A stretch of DNA of 64,000 bases from Paraburkholderia xenovorans LB400. Lineage in GTDB: Bacteria > Pseudomonadota > Gammaproteobacteria > Burkholderiales > Burkholderiaceae. This document shows positions 38,206 through 47,381 of this stretch, in pieces. A model generated the notes under the pieces. The model worked only from the letters and a program-made list of their open reading frames with translations. It was not told where the DNA came from and did no database searches. The stretch is from NCBI RefSeq assembly GCF_000013645.1, contig NC_007951.1:4340001-4404000 (forward strand). Direction: 5' to 3'. Made by a program: the position numbers and the translations under genes. Numbering within the stretch: the first letter of the stretch is position 1; the number at the start of each line of letters is the position of its first letter.

Positions 38206-39699
38206 ATGACCGAACTCGAATTCCAGTCCCTCGCCAACGAGGGTTTCAACCGCATCCCGCTGATCGCCGAAGCGCTCGCCGACCTCGAAACGCCGCTCTC
38301 GCTGTACCTGAAGCTCGCGCAGAGCGAGCGCAACGGCGCCAACTCGTTCCTGCTGGAATCGGTGGTGGGCGGCGAACGTTTCGGCCGCTACTCGTTCATC
38401 GGACTGCCGGCGCGCACGCTGCTGCGCACCCGCAACGGCGTGTCGGAAGTGGTGCGCGACGGCAAGGTCGTCGAAACGCACGAGGGCGACCCGCTCGAAT
38501 TCATCCAGCAGTTCCAGGGGCGTTTCAAAGTGGCGCAACGCCCCGGCTTGCCGCGTTTCGCGGGCGGTCTGGCCGGCTATTTCGGCTACGACGCGGTGCG
38601 CTACATCGAGAAAAAGCTTGCGCACACGGCGCCGAAAGACGATCTGAATCTGCCCGACATCCAGTTGCTGCTGACCGAAGAAGTCGCGGTGATCGACAAT
38701 CTCGCGGGCAAGCTCTATCTGGTGATCTACGCCGACCCGACGCAGCCCGAGGCGTACACCAAAGCCAGACAGCGTCTGCGTGAATTGCGCCAGCGTTTGC
38801 GCACTACCGTGCAGCCGCCGGTCACTTCGGCCAGCGTGCGCACCGAGACCTACCGCGAGTTCGCGAAAGACGATTACCTGGCGGCCGTGCGCAAGGCAAA
38901 GGAATACATCGCGGCCGGCGAACTGATGCAGGTGCAGGTCGGCCAGCGCCTGACCAAGCCGTATCGCGACAATCCGCTCTCGCTGTACCGCGCGCTGCGC
39001 TCGCTGAATCCGTCGCCGTATATGTATTTCTACAACTTCGGCGACTTCCACGTGGTGGGCGCATCGCCGGAAATTCTGGTGCGCCAGGAAAAGCGCGGCG
39101 AGGATCGCATCGTCACGATCCGTCCGCTCGCCGGCACGCGTCCGCGCGGCAACACGCCGGAACGCGACGCCGAACTCGCAACCGAACTGCTGAACGACCC
39201 GAAGGAAATCGCCGAACACGTCATGCTGATCGACCTTGCGCGTAACGACGTGGGCCGCATCGCGCAAATCGGCTCGGTGGTCGTCACCGACAAGATGGTG
39301 ATCGAAAAGTACTCGCACGTGCAGCACATCGTGAGTTCGGTCGAAGGTAAGCTGAAACCCGGCACCACCAATTTCGACGTGCTGCGCGCCACTTTCCCGG
39401 CCGGCACGCTGTCTGGCGCGCCGAAGGTTCGCGCGATGGAACTGATCGACGAACTCGAACCCGTGAAACGTGGCCTGTACGGCGGTGCGGTCGGCTATCT
39501 GTCGTTCACCGGCGAAATGGATCTGGCCATCACCATTCGCACCGGCGTGATCGCGAACGGCAATCTGTACGTGCAGGCGGCAGCGGGTGTAGTCGCGGAT
39601 TCGGTGCCGGAATCCGAATGGCAGGAGACCGAGAACAAGGCGCGCGCCGTACTGCGCGCCGCGGAACAAGTGCAAGACGGCCTCGATAGCGACTTCTGA
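38206..39699 (+). CDS. trpE: Anthranilate synthase component I
   Basis: Chorismate-using subunit that with TrpG makes anthranilate, the first committed step to tryptophan. The 497-residue product has LLES (49-52), part of the usual Trp feedback-binding site. The chorismate-binding domain follows (IRPLAGTRPRG, ELLNDPKEIAEHVMLIDLARND, FPAGTLSGAPKVRAMELID). I chose ATG 38206 over an upstream TTG because GGATCGGA lies just upstream and the N-terminus matches relatives. Expression is likely governed by the attenuator 230 bases upstream. Confidence 0.96.
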   Translation: MTELEFQSLANEGFNRIPLIAEALADLETPLSLYLKLAQSERNGANSFLLESVVGGERFGRYSFIGLPARTLLRTRNGVSEVVRDGKVVETHEGDPLEFIQQFQGRFKVAQRPGLPRFAGGLAGYFGYDAVRYIEKKLAHTAPKDDLNLPDIQLLLTEEVAVIDNLAGKLYLVIYADPTQPEAYTKARQRLRELRQRLRTTVQPPVTSASVRTETYREFAKDDYLAAVRKAKEYIAAGELMQVQVGQRLTKPYRDNPLSLYRALRSLNPSPYMYFYNFGDFHVVGASPEILVRQEKRGEDRIVTIRPLAGTRPRGNTPERDAELATELLNDPKEIAEHVMLIDLARNDVGRIAQIGSVVVTDKMVIEKYSHVQHIVSSVEGKLKPGTTNFDVLRATFPAGTLSGAPKVRAMELIDELEPVKRGLYGGAVGYLSFTGEMDLAITIRTGVIANGNLYVQAAAGVVADSVPESEWQETENKARAVLRAAEQVQDGLDSDF

Positions 39700-39712
39700 C
39701 CGGAGACACACC

Positions 39713-40315
39713 ATGCTGCTCATGATCGACAACTATGACTCGTTCACCTACAACCTGGTGCAGTACTTCGGCGAACTCGGCGAAGACGTGCGCACCTACC
39801 GGAACGACGAAATCACGCTGGACGAAATCGCGAAGCTCAACCCCGAGCGCATCTGCCTCTCGCCTGGTCCGAGCAATCCGCAACACGCCGGCATCACGCT
39901 GGACGTGCTGCGCGAATTCAGCGGCAAGACGCCGATTCTCGGCGTCTGTCTCGGCCATCAGGCAATCGGCGAGGCCTTCGGCGGGCGCGTGGTGCGCGCG
40001 CAAACCATCATGCACGGCAAGGTCAGTACGATCGAAACCGACTGCAAAGGCGTGTTTGCGGACCTGCCGAAGCATTTCGTCGTGACCCGCTATCACTCGC
40101 TCGCGATCGAACGCGAATCGCTGCCCGACTGTCTGGAAGTGTCGGCGTGGACCGAAGACGGCGAGATCATGGGCGTGCGTCACAAAGAACTGGCCGTTGA
40201 AGGCGTGCAGTTCCATCCTGAATCGATCCTGTCCGAACACGGCCACGCGCTGCTCGAAAACTTCCTCAAGCAGTCGAAGCGCGCCGGCGCACAAACGTCC
40301 AATCGCAACGCTTGA
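39713..40315 (+). CDS. trpG: Anthranilate synthase component II (glutamine amidotransferase)
   Basis: Class I glutamine amidotransferase that feeds ammonia to TrpE. The 200-residue product has the nucleophile Cys79 in GVCLGHQ and the His168/Glu170 pair in FHPES, and opens with [12 protein letters not shown]. It is not fused to TrpD. It lies 13 bases after trpE and 17 bases before the trpD ATG. Confidence 0.96.
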
Positions 40316-40332
40316 TGAAGAGAGACGACATC

Positions 40333-41364
40333 ATGTCGATTACGCCCCAGGAAGCGCTGCAACGGACCATCGAGCACCGCGAGATTTTCCACGACGAAAT
40401 GCTGCACCTGATGCGGCTCATCATGCGCGGCGAACTCTCGCCCGTGATGGCGGCCGCGATCATTACCGGCTTGCGCGTCAAAAAAGAGACCATCGGCGAA
40501 ATCACCGCCGCCGCCACGGTGATGCGTGAATTTGCCCGGCACGTCGAGGTGCAGGACAACTCGAACTTCGTCGATATCGTCGGCACCGGCGGCGACGGCT
40601 CGCACACCTTCAACATTTCCACGGCGACCATGTTCGTCTCCGCCGCGGCGGGCGCCAAGGTCGCGAAGCACGGCGGCCGCAGTGTATCGAGCAAGTCGGG
40701 CAGCGCGGACGTGCTCGAAGCGCTCGGCGTGAATATCGACTTGCAGCCGGAACAGGTGGCGGCTTCCATCGCGGAAACCGGCATGGGTTTCATGTTCGCG
40801 CCGAACCATCATCCGGCCATGAAGAACATCGCGCCGGTGCGCCGCGAACTCGGCGTGCGGACCATCTTCAACATTCTCGGGCCGCTCACCAATCCGGCCG
40901 GCGCGCCCAATCAGCTGATGGGCGTGTTCCACGCCGACCTCGTCGGCATTCAGGTGCGCGTGATGCAGCGCCTCGGCGCAAAGCACGTGCTGGTGGTGTA
41001 CGGTATGGACGGCATGGACGAAGTCTCGCTCGGCGCGGCGACGCAAGTCGGCGAGTTGCGCGACGGCCAGATTCACGAGTACGAGATTCATCCGGAAGAC
41101 TTCGGCATGCAGATGGTGTCGAACCGCACGCTGAAAGTGGCCGACGCCAACGAATCCAAAGCGATGTTGCTCGAAGCGCTCGACAACAAGCCGGGCGTCG
41201 CGCGCGAAATCGTCACGCTGAACGCGGGCACCGCGCTGTATTCGGCGAACGTGGCTTCGTCGATTGCGGACGGCATCCAGTTGGCGCGCGAAGCGATCGC
41301 GAGCGGCAAGGCGCGCGCGAAAGTCGACGAGCTGGCCCGTTTCACCCAGCAATTCAAGCAGTAA
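40333..41364 (+). CDS. trpD: Anthranilate phosphoribosyltransferase
   Basis: Transfers phosphoribose from PRPP to anthranilate. The 343-residue product has the PRPP-binding [14 protein letters not shown] (from residue 84) and [24 protein letters not shown] 40333 (MSITPQEAL) is preferred because GAAGAGA precedes it. A TTG/ATG pair overlapping the trpG stop would add only seven residues. Confidence 0.95.
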
Positions 41365-41382
41365 CCACGTAGCGAGACACTT

Positions 41383-42168
41383 ATGAGCGACATTCTCGAC
41401 CGCATCATCGCGGTCAAACGCGAAGAAGTCCGGGCGGCCGAACAGAGCGCGCCGCTCGAAGAGCTGCGCCTCGAAGCGTCGTCGCGCGACCTGCGCGATT
41501 TCGTCGGCGCGTTGCGTGCGAAGCACGCGGCGGGTCTCGCCGCGGTGATCGCCGAAGTCAAGAAGGCGAGCCCGTCCAAAGGCGTGCTGCGCGAACACTT
41601 CGTGCCGGCCGAGATCGCGCGTTCGTATGAAAAACACGGCGCAGCCTGCCTGTCCGTGCTCACCGACGTGCAGTTCTTCAAGGGTAGCGTCGCGTATCTG
41701 GAGCAGGCGCGCGCGGCCTGCAATTTGCCGGTGCTGCGCAAAGACTTCATCGTCGATCCGTACCAGATCGTCGAAGCCCGCGCGATGGGTGCCGACGCCA
41801 TCCTGCTGATTGCCGCCGCGCTCGAAACCTCGCAGATGCAGGATCTCGAAGCGCTCGCGCATTCGCTGGGCCTCGCGGTGCTGGTAGAGGTGCACGACCG
41901 CGACGAGCTCATGGAAGCGCTCACGCTGAAAACGCCGCTGATCGGCATCAACAACCGCAATCTGCGCACCTTCGAGACGTCGATCGAAACGACGATCGGC
42001 ATGCTCGAAGCGATTCCCGACGACCGCATCGTCGTCACGGAGTCGGGCATTCTGTCGCGCGTCGACGTGGAGCGCCTGCGCGCAATGGATGTGCACACGT
42101 TCCTCGTCGGCGAGGCGTTCATGCGCGCGGACGAGCCGGGTGTGGAACTTGCGCGGATGTTTTTCTGA
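41383..42168 (+). CDS. trpC: Indole-3-glycerol-phosphate synthase
   Basis: TIM-barrel enzyme that closes the indole ring. The 261-residue product has AEVKKASPSKG, LSVLTD, RKDFIVDPYQ, GINNRNLRTFE and VTESGI, all active-site segments of the family. It is not fused to TrpF. The operon here stops at trpC; trpF, trpB and trpA must be elsewhere. Confidence 0.96.
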   Translation: MSDILDRIIAVKREEVRAAEQSAPLEELRLEASSRDLRDFVGALRAKHAAGLAAVIAEVKKASPSKGVLREHFVPAEIARSYEKHGAACLSVLTDVQFFKGSVAYLEQARAACNLPVLRKDFIVDPYQIVEARAMGADAILLIAAALETSQMQDLEALAHSLGLAVLVEVHDRDELMEALTLKTPLIGINNRNLRTFETSIETTIGMLEAIPDDRIVVTESGILSRVDVERLRAMDVHTFLVGEAFMRADEPGVELARMFF

Positions 42169-42214
42169 GCGCGCTGTCGACACGCGGCAAGCGGCATACG
42201 TAGCGGAGCAGGTC

Positions 42215-42841
42215 ATGGGCATGGAACGCGAAATCAAACTGGCGCTGCCGCCCGCGCAGGTGGAGGCGGCGACGCAGTGGTTCGTCGCACGCACCGGCGC
42301 GCAGGGTACACCGATCAAGCTGGTGAATATTTACTTCGACACGTCTGACCTGACGCTGGCAGGCTCGAAGAGCGCCTTGCGTTTGCGCCAGACGCCCGAG
42401 GGCTGGCTGCAAACCTTCAAGACGGTCGGCAAGGCCGAGGATGGTTTGCACAGCCGGCACGAATGGGAAATGCCGGTGGCGGGCGAAAGGCTGGAGATCG
42501 ACGCGTTGCTGCGCGAGTGCGACGAACCGTCGGCTGCGGATGCCTTGCGTCAGGCCGCGCCCGAACTCATCGAACTCTTCCGCACGAATTTCACCCGGAC
42601 GCTGTGGCAGCTTCAGACGGACAGTGCCCAAGTCGAAGCGGCGATCGATCAGGGCGACGTGCTCGCCGAGGTGGACGGCCAAACGCGCCGCGCGCCGATC
42701 TCGGAAGTCGAACTCGAACTGAAGTCCGGCGACGAAGCCACGCTCCAGGCGCTCGCCACGGAACTCGGCAAGCAGATTGCCGCTCTGGCACCAGACAACA
42801 TCAGCAAGGCGCAGCGCGGTTACCAGTTGCGGGCGGGTTGA
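42215..42841 (+). CDS. CYTH-domain protein (inorganic triphosphatase family)
   Basis: CYTH enzymes form an eight-stranded tunnel that binds triphosphates with divalent metal; bacterial members usually hydrolyse inorganic tripolyphosphate. The 208-residue product opens with the ExExK motif (Glu4, Glu6, Lys8). It continues with YFDTSDLTL, LRLRQTPEGWLQTFKT, the ISEVELELKSG acidic block and the C-terminal KAQRGYQL, in CYTH order. It lacks the C-terminal CHAD domain of E. coli YgiF. The start is ATG 42215 (GGAGCAGG upstream), 46 bases after trpC. Substrate is inferred from family only. Confidence 0.85.
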   Translation: MGMEREIKLALPPAQVEAATQWFVARTGAQGTPIKLVNIYFDTSDLTLAGSKSALRLRQTPEGWLQTFKTVGKAEDGLHSRHEWEMPVAGERLEIDALLRECDEPSAADALRQAAPELIELFRTNFTRTLWQLQTDSAQVEAAIDQGDVLAEVDGQTRRAPISEVELELKSGDEATLQALATELGKQIAALAPDNISKAQRGYQLRAG

Positions 42842-42929
42842 GCGCCGCAAAGCCGCTCCTCCGGCGCTCGCGCTGAATGCCGTGCCCACACCTTGAGCAA
42901 CGCAGCGTTTGCTGCGACACTTCCCCGCC

Positions 42930-43769
42930 ATGACCTCCGCTTCCCGCACCCGCTCCAATCCGTCGCAGGCTTCGCTGTTCGGCGACGCCGCATCCGAGCC
43001 AACCAGCGCCACGTCGACCACGCCGCAGAAATCCGGCGCCAGCGCGCCGCCGCCAACGCTCGAGGCGCAATTCGACGCGCTGCCGCCGGCATGGCGCGCG
43101 CATCTCAAACCGTTCATCGAAAGCGACGCCTACGCGCCGCTCTGCCGCTTTGTCGACGGTGAGCGCGCCGCCGGCAAAACCGTCTATCCCGCCGACGTAT
43201 TCCGCGCGCTGCGCCTGACCAGTCCCGATGAAGTGAAAGTGGTGATCCTCGGCCAGGATCCGTATCACGGCGAAGACCGTGGCACGCCGCAAGCGCACGG
43301 GCTGGCGTTTTCGGTAGCGCCGAACGTGCGCACGCCGCCGTCGCTGCGCAACATCTTCAAGGAGATCGCCGCAAGCCTTGGCCACGAGACGCCGCGTCAC
43401 GGCTGTCTCGACACCTGGGCGAAGCAGGGCGTGCTGCTGCTGAACACGGTGTTGACGGTGGAGCGAGACTCGGCCGCCAGCCACGCAAAACGCGGCTGGG
43501 AAAAATGCACCGACACGCTGATCCACGAACTCGCGATGCGCCATGACGGCCTCGTGTTCATGCTGTGGGGCGCGCATGCGCAAGCCAAGCGCGCGCTGCT
43601 CGGCGGCAAGTCGCATTGCGTGCTGGAAGCACCGCATCCGTCGCCGCTGTCGGCGCATCGCGGTTTTCTCGGCTGCGGGCATTTCGCCAAGGCCAACGAA
43701 TATCTCGCACAGCACGGCCGCGAGCCGATCGACTGGCGCCTGCCAGATGAAGCACAAATGCTCGCCTGA
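42930..43769 (+). CDS. ung: Uracil-DNA glycosylase
   Basis: Family 1 uracil-DNA glycosylase that removes uracil from DNA and starts base-excision repair. The catalytic segment GQDPYHGE (residues 108-115, Asp110), the HPSPLS motif and AFSVAPNVRTPPSLRNIFKE are intact. The 279-residue product is longer than the roughly 230 of E. coli because of a disordered Ser/Ala/Thr-rich N-terminal tail of about 50 residues. That tail contains QASLF (13-17), like a beta-clamp binding motif. The start is ATG 42930; an upstream TTG would add seven residues. Confidence 0.95.
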   Translation: MTSASRTRSNPSQASLFGDAASEPTSATSTTPQKSGASAPPPTLEAQFDALPPAWRAHLKPFIESDAYAPLCRFVDGERAAGKTVYPADVFRALRLTSPDEVKVVILGQDPYHGEDRGTPQAHGLAFSVAPNVRTPPSLRNIFKEIAASLGHETPRHGCLDTWAKQGVLLLNTVLTVERDSAASHAKRGWEKCTDTLIHELAMRHDGLVFMLWGAHAQAKRALLGGKSHCVLEAPHPSPLSAHRGFLGCGHFAKANEYLAQHGREPIDWRLPDEAQMLA

Positions 43770-43816
43770 AAGCGCCGGCATCGGACATCAGGCATCGGCG
43801 AAACATCGGCGCCTAA

Positions 43817-43851
43817 AAAAACGCCACGGACTCAAAATCCGTGGCGTTTTT
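43817..43851. terminator. Bidirectional terminator between ung and the azoreductase gene
   Basis: A perfect 14-bp stem (43817-43830 with 43838-43851, 7-base loop) has A-runs on the left and T-runs on the right. It is placed between two convergent genes and can stop both. Confidence 0.92.
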
Positions 43852-43897
43852 CATTCCACCGGGCGATTCGCCGCAAATTGAAGCGGCGCGGCCAGCC

Positions 43898-44494
43898 TTA
43901 CGCGGCGGCGATCGCTTCGCGCGCGGAAGCCAGCGCGGCGCTGGCAGCGTCCGGGCCCATGTTCAGCCCTTCGGCGTAAATGAAGCTCACGTCGGTCATG
44001 CCGAGGAAGCCGAGGAAGCTCTTCAGGTACGGCGTCTGGCTATCGTTCGGCGTGCCCAGATACTTGCCGCCGCGTGCCGACACGACGTAAACCTTCTTGC
44101 CCTTCACAAGCCCTTCCGGACCGTTCGCCGTGTATGCGAACGTGATGCCGGCGCGTGCGATGAAGTCGAAGTACGTCTTCAGTTGCGACGAGATACCGAA
44201 GTTGTACATCGGTGCGCCGATCACCACGATGTCGGCGGCTTGCAGTTCGGCGATCAGCGCTTCGCTGCGCGCTGCGATCGCGGCTTGCTCGGCCGTGCGT
44301 TGGTCGGCCGGCGTGAAGAACGCGCCGAGGACGGCGTCGTCCAGATGCGGCAGCGGTTCGGCTTGCAGATTGCGGACGACGACTTGCGCGCCCGGATTCG
44401 ATTGTTGCAGCTTTGCGGTCAGCTCGTTGACGAGTAGCGTCGAGTTCGCGCCTTGCGAGCGGGCTGCCGAGTTGATTTGCAGGATCGTGGTCAT
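43898..44494 (-). CDS. azoR: FMN-dependent NADH-azoreductase
   Basis: Flavodoxin-fold NADH-dependent quinone/azo reductase, probably protective against quinones. The 198-residue product has INSAARSQGANST for FMN phosphate binding, the GAPMYNFGISSQLKTYFDFIARAG core and VVSARGG, all diagnostic of AzoR. ATG 44494 has GGAGTCAACC upstream. The gap of 153 bases to the M61 gene contains a 9-bp stem (CGGATTGTT, 44582-44609) without a T-run. Confidence 0.93.
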   Translation of the reverse strand: MTTILQINSAARSQGANSTLLVNELTAKLQQSNPGAQVVVRNLQAEPLPHLDDAVLGAFFTPADQRTAEQAAIAARSEALIAELQAADIVVIGAPMYNFGISSQLKTYFDFIARAGITFAYTANGPEGLVKGKKVYVVSARGGKYLGTPNDSQTPYLKSFLGFLGMTDVSFIYAEGLNMGPDAASAALASAREAIAAA

Positions 44495-44647
44495 GGTTGA
44501 CTCCAGTTGGGGCGCGCAGTGTTGCGCGAGTGGAGCCATTGTGTTTTTTTACCGACCCGGGAAAAAGCCGTCCGGCGGCGACGGATTGTTGCAGTGGTAG
44601 AACAATCCGCCACGCTCCGCCGCCCAATAGCGACGGCCGGATGACGA

Positions 44648-46438
44648 TCAGCTTGCCAGCCAGTACTCGCGCGCCTTGCGCGCGGCGGGCCGCTTGTCGC
44701 TGACGGCGAGCTTGTAGCGCGCCACCTCAGGGCCGTCCAGCTTGACTTGCGTGGTGCGCAACTCGTCGCGGCGGAAAGCGTGAACCTCCACCTTCGCGCC
44801 CGGCTGGTAGCGCGCGAGCAGCCCGTCAAGATTCGAGCCGGTCACGCGCAGGCCGTCGAGCGCGATCAGCACGTCGCCGGCCGAGAGCCCGGCTTTCTGC
44901 GCGGCGCTGCCCTCATGAACCGCCGCGAGCGTGCAATCCGCGCCGCCGCGCACACGTGCGCCGAGCGACGGCTTGCCGTTCTTGTCGAGCTCGGGCGCAA
45001 TCGCGACGCCGAACGGCGCGAGCAGCGTGTCGAGCGGCAGATCGCGCGTGCCGTGCACGGCTTCGGCGAACAACCCGGCCAGTTTCGCGCCGGTCGCTTC
45101 CGCGAACAGCGCCTCGATCTCGCTTTCTTCCACACCGACCGGCTTGCCGCGATAGAAGTCACGGCCGAAGCGCTGCCACAGCAAGCGCATCACGTCGTCG
45201 AGCGATTTGCGGTTATTGGTCTGCGCGCGGATGGTCAGATCGAACGCGAGCGCGACGAGCGAGCCCTTGGTGTAATAGCTGACGATCGCGTTCGGCGCGT
45301 TCTCGTCCTGCCGGTAGTATTTGACCCAGGCGTCGAACGAGCTTTCGGCGACGCTCTGCTTGAGGCGCCCGCTGCCGCGCTGCACGCCGCCGATCACCTT
45401 GCCGAGCAGGCCGAAATAGTCGTCCTGCGAAATCAGGCCGCTGCGCACGAGGATCAGGTCGTCGTAGTAAGACGTGAAGCCTTCGAACAGCCACAGCAGC
45501 GACGTGTAGTTTTCGACGCTCAGGTCGTACGGCGCGAACACGGCCGGTTTGATGCGCTTCACGTTCCAGGTGTGGAAGTATTCGTGGCTGCACAGGCCGA
45601 GATAGGTTCGGTAGCCTTCGGTCAGCGCCTCGCGCCCTTCCACCGGCAGATCGCCGCGATTGCAGATCAGCGCGGTCGAAGCGCGGTGCTCCAGCCCGCC
45701 GTATCCATCGGTGACGGCCTGGGTCATGAACACATAGCGATCCACTGGCGCTTTCTTCGACTTGGGCTCGAACAACGCGATCTGCGCTTCGCAAATGCGC
45801 TTCAGGTCGGCGGACAGACGCGCCATGTCCAGCCCGACCACGCGCCCGGCGATCACGATGTCGTGCGGCACGCCATGCGCCTTGAACGTGGCCAGCGCGA
45901 ATTCGCCCAGCGTGACGGGGTGATCGATCAGCTCGTCGTAGTTCTGCGCGCGGTACTCGCCGAAACCATAACGCTTCGTGCCGCGTGCTTCCGGCAGCGC
46001 GGTGGCCACACGCCAGTTGCGATACGCCGCGCCGTCCGGTTTCTGGATATCGACCACGCACTGCGCTTCCTCGTGACCGAGCGGCGAGAGGAACACGCTC
46101 GTGCCGTTGAAAAAGCCCGTCGTGTCGTCGAGATGCGCGGCGCGCACCGACAGATCCCACGCGTAGACCTCGTAGCGCAGCGTCAGCGCGCCTTTGACCG
46201 GCGCGGCCTGCCACGTGTGCTTGTCGGTCTTTTCGACGTGCACCTTGCGGCCGGCGTCGTTGAAAGCGCGCAGCGTCACGATGTTGCGGGCGAACTCGCG
46301 CACCATGTAGCTGCCCGGAATCCACACCGGCAGCATGAACCGCTGGCCGGCCGGATCGGGGTCGGCGACGGTCACGGTGACTTCGAACAGGTGGGCGGCG
46401 GGCTGTTTGGGAACGATGGTGTAGCGGATCGGCTTCAT
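44648..46438 (-). CDS. M61-family glycyl aminopeptidase-like protease with PDZ domain
   Basis: Zinc metallopeptidase of the M61 family. The 596-residue product has an all-beta N-terminal domain, then the gluzincin motif HEYFH (His285, Glu286, His289) with WLFEGFTSYYDDL downstream giving the third ligand. A C-terminal PDZ domain starts near residue 505. No signal peptide is visible, so cytoplasmic action is likely, although relatives differ. ATG 46438 gives the expected start (MKPIRYTIVP); the frame stays open into dsbC but that part is shadow. Physiological substrates are unknown. Confidence 0.92.
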   Translation of the reverse strand: MKPIRYTIVPKQPAAHLFEVTVTVADPDPAGQRFMLPVWIPGSYMVREFARNIVTLRAFNDAGRKVHVEKTDKHTWQAAPVKGALTLRYEVYAWDLSVRAAHLDDTTGFFNGTSVFLSPLGHEEAQCVVDIQKPDGAAYRNWRVATALPEARGTKRYGFGEYRAQNYDELIDHPVTLGEFALATFKAHGVPHDIVIAGRVVGLDMARLSADLKRICEAQIALFEPKSKKAPVDRYVFMTQAVTDGYGGLEHRASTALICNRGDLPVEGREALTEGYRTYLGLCSHEYFHTWNVKRIKPAVFAPYDLSVENYTSLLWLFEGFTSYYDDLILVRSGLISQDDYFGLLGKVIGGVQRGSGRLKQSVAESSFDAWVKYYRQDENAPNAIVSYYTKGSLVALAFDLTIRAQTNNRKSLDDVMRLLWQRFGRDFYRGKPVGVEESEIEALFAEATGAKLAGLFAEAVHGTRDLPLDTLLAPFGVAIAPELDKNGKPSLGARVRGGADCTLAAVHEGSAAQKAGLSAGDVLIALDGLRVTGSNLDGLLARYQPGAKVEVHAFRRDELRTTQVKLDGPEVARYKLAVSDKRPAARKAREYWLAS

Positions 46439-46486
46439 CGGCGGCGAATTGGAAGTGTTCTGGCGGGGATGGTCGGGCTTGATGCG

Positions 46487-46513
46487 AAAGGAGGCGCACG
46501 TCGCGCCTCCTTT
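46487..46513. terminator. Stem-loop between dsbC and the M61 gene
   Basis: A perfect 11-bp stem (AAAGGAGGCGC with its complement, 5-base loop) follows the dsbC stop by about 20 bases on the minus strand and ends in only three T. It may be a weak terminator that lowers M61 expression. Confidence 0.6.
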
Positions 46514-46533
46514 GCCGGATGGGTTGGGCGTGC

Positions 46534-47259
46534 TCAGCGTACCGCGGACATTTCCTTGTCCAGCCGGTCGGCCGGCACGGCGCCGGGCAGACGGCGGCCG
46601 TCCGCGAGGAACACCGTGGGCGTGCCGTCGACGTTCATGGCATGGCCGAGCGCGAGGTTTTTGTCGATCGCGGCGGTGTCGCAAGTGCCGGCGGCGGTGG
46701 GCGCCTGATGGTCCTGCATCCACGACTCCCAGGCCTTCGCGCGGTCCGCCGAGCACCAGATCGACTTCGATTTCATGGTCGAGTCCGGCGACAGAACCGG
46801 GTACAGGAAGGTATAGATCGTCACGTTGTCGATCGACTTGAGCGACGTTTCGAGCTGCTTGCAGTACGGGCAGTTCGGGTCGGAGAACACGGCGATCTTG
46901 CGCGCGCCGTTGCCCTTCACGACCTTCACGGCATTGCCGAACGGCAGGCTCGCGAAATCGATACGGTTGGTTTCCGCGAGGCGCGCTTCGGTCAGATTCT
47001 TGCGGGTCTTTGCGTCGACCATGTCGCCGAGCAGCAGATAATCGCCGTTCGCGTCGCTATACACGATCTGCGTGCCGAGGTTCACTTCGTACAGGCCGGC
47101 AATGGGCGACTTCGTCACGCTCTTGATCGTCACGTCCGCGAGACGCGTTTGCAGCGTGGCCTTGAGCTTGTCGGTGGTCTGGTCGGCCTGTGCCGAACAG
47201 CCGATCGTGACGGCGGCGATGGCAAGCGCGGCGGCCGCGATGCGGAAAGTCTTTTTCAT
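46534..47259 (-). CDS. dsbC: Periplasmic disulfide isomerase DsbC
   Basis: Homodimeric thiol-disulfide isomerase that corrects wrong disulfides in the periplasm. The 241-residue product has a signal peptide (cleavage probable after residue 25, SAQA), an N-terminal dimerisation domain and a thioredoxin domain with active-site CPYC (Cys130, Cys133). The cis-proline motif GTPTV is near the C-terminus, and a second Cys pair lies at about 169 and 192. It reads leftward after the UbiH-type gene. Confidence 0.94.
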   Translation of the reverse strand: MKKTFRIAAAALAIAAVTIGCSAQADQTTDKLKATLQTRLADVTIKSVTKSPIAGLYEVNLGTQIVYSDANGDYLLLGDMVDAKTRKNLTEARLAETNRIDFASLPFGNAVKVVKGNGARKIAVFSDPNCPYCKQLETSLKSIDNVTIYTFLYPVLSPDSTMKSKSIWCSADRAKAWESWMQDHQAPTAAGTCDTAAIDKNLALGHAMNVDGTPTVFLADGRRLPGAVPADRLDKEMSAVR

Positions 47260-47302
47260 GCTGAATTCCTGGGTTCAGGCGCGCGTTTGGCGCGTTTCGT
47301 GA

Positions 47303-47325
47303 CGGTTCCGGTCTGACCGGAACCG
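47303..47325. other. Stem-loop upstream of dsbC
   Basis: CGGTTCCGGT-CTG-ACCGGAACCG is a perfect 10-bp inverted repeat in the 122-base gap between the UbiH-type gene and dsbC. It has no T-run. It could be a 3'-end hairpin of the upstream gene or an operator for dsbC. Confidence 0.6.
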
Positions 47326-47381
47326 CGTCCATCCGTTCATGATACCTGTCTGGCCGGCTGCGGCACGCCGGACCGCGCGCG

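Noticed and set aside
40180..42318. A 712-codon open frame antisense to trpG-trpD-trpC
   Set aside because: It has His/Arg-rich shadow composition produced by GC-rich coding on the other strand, where well-known genes with full motifs lie.
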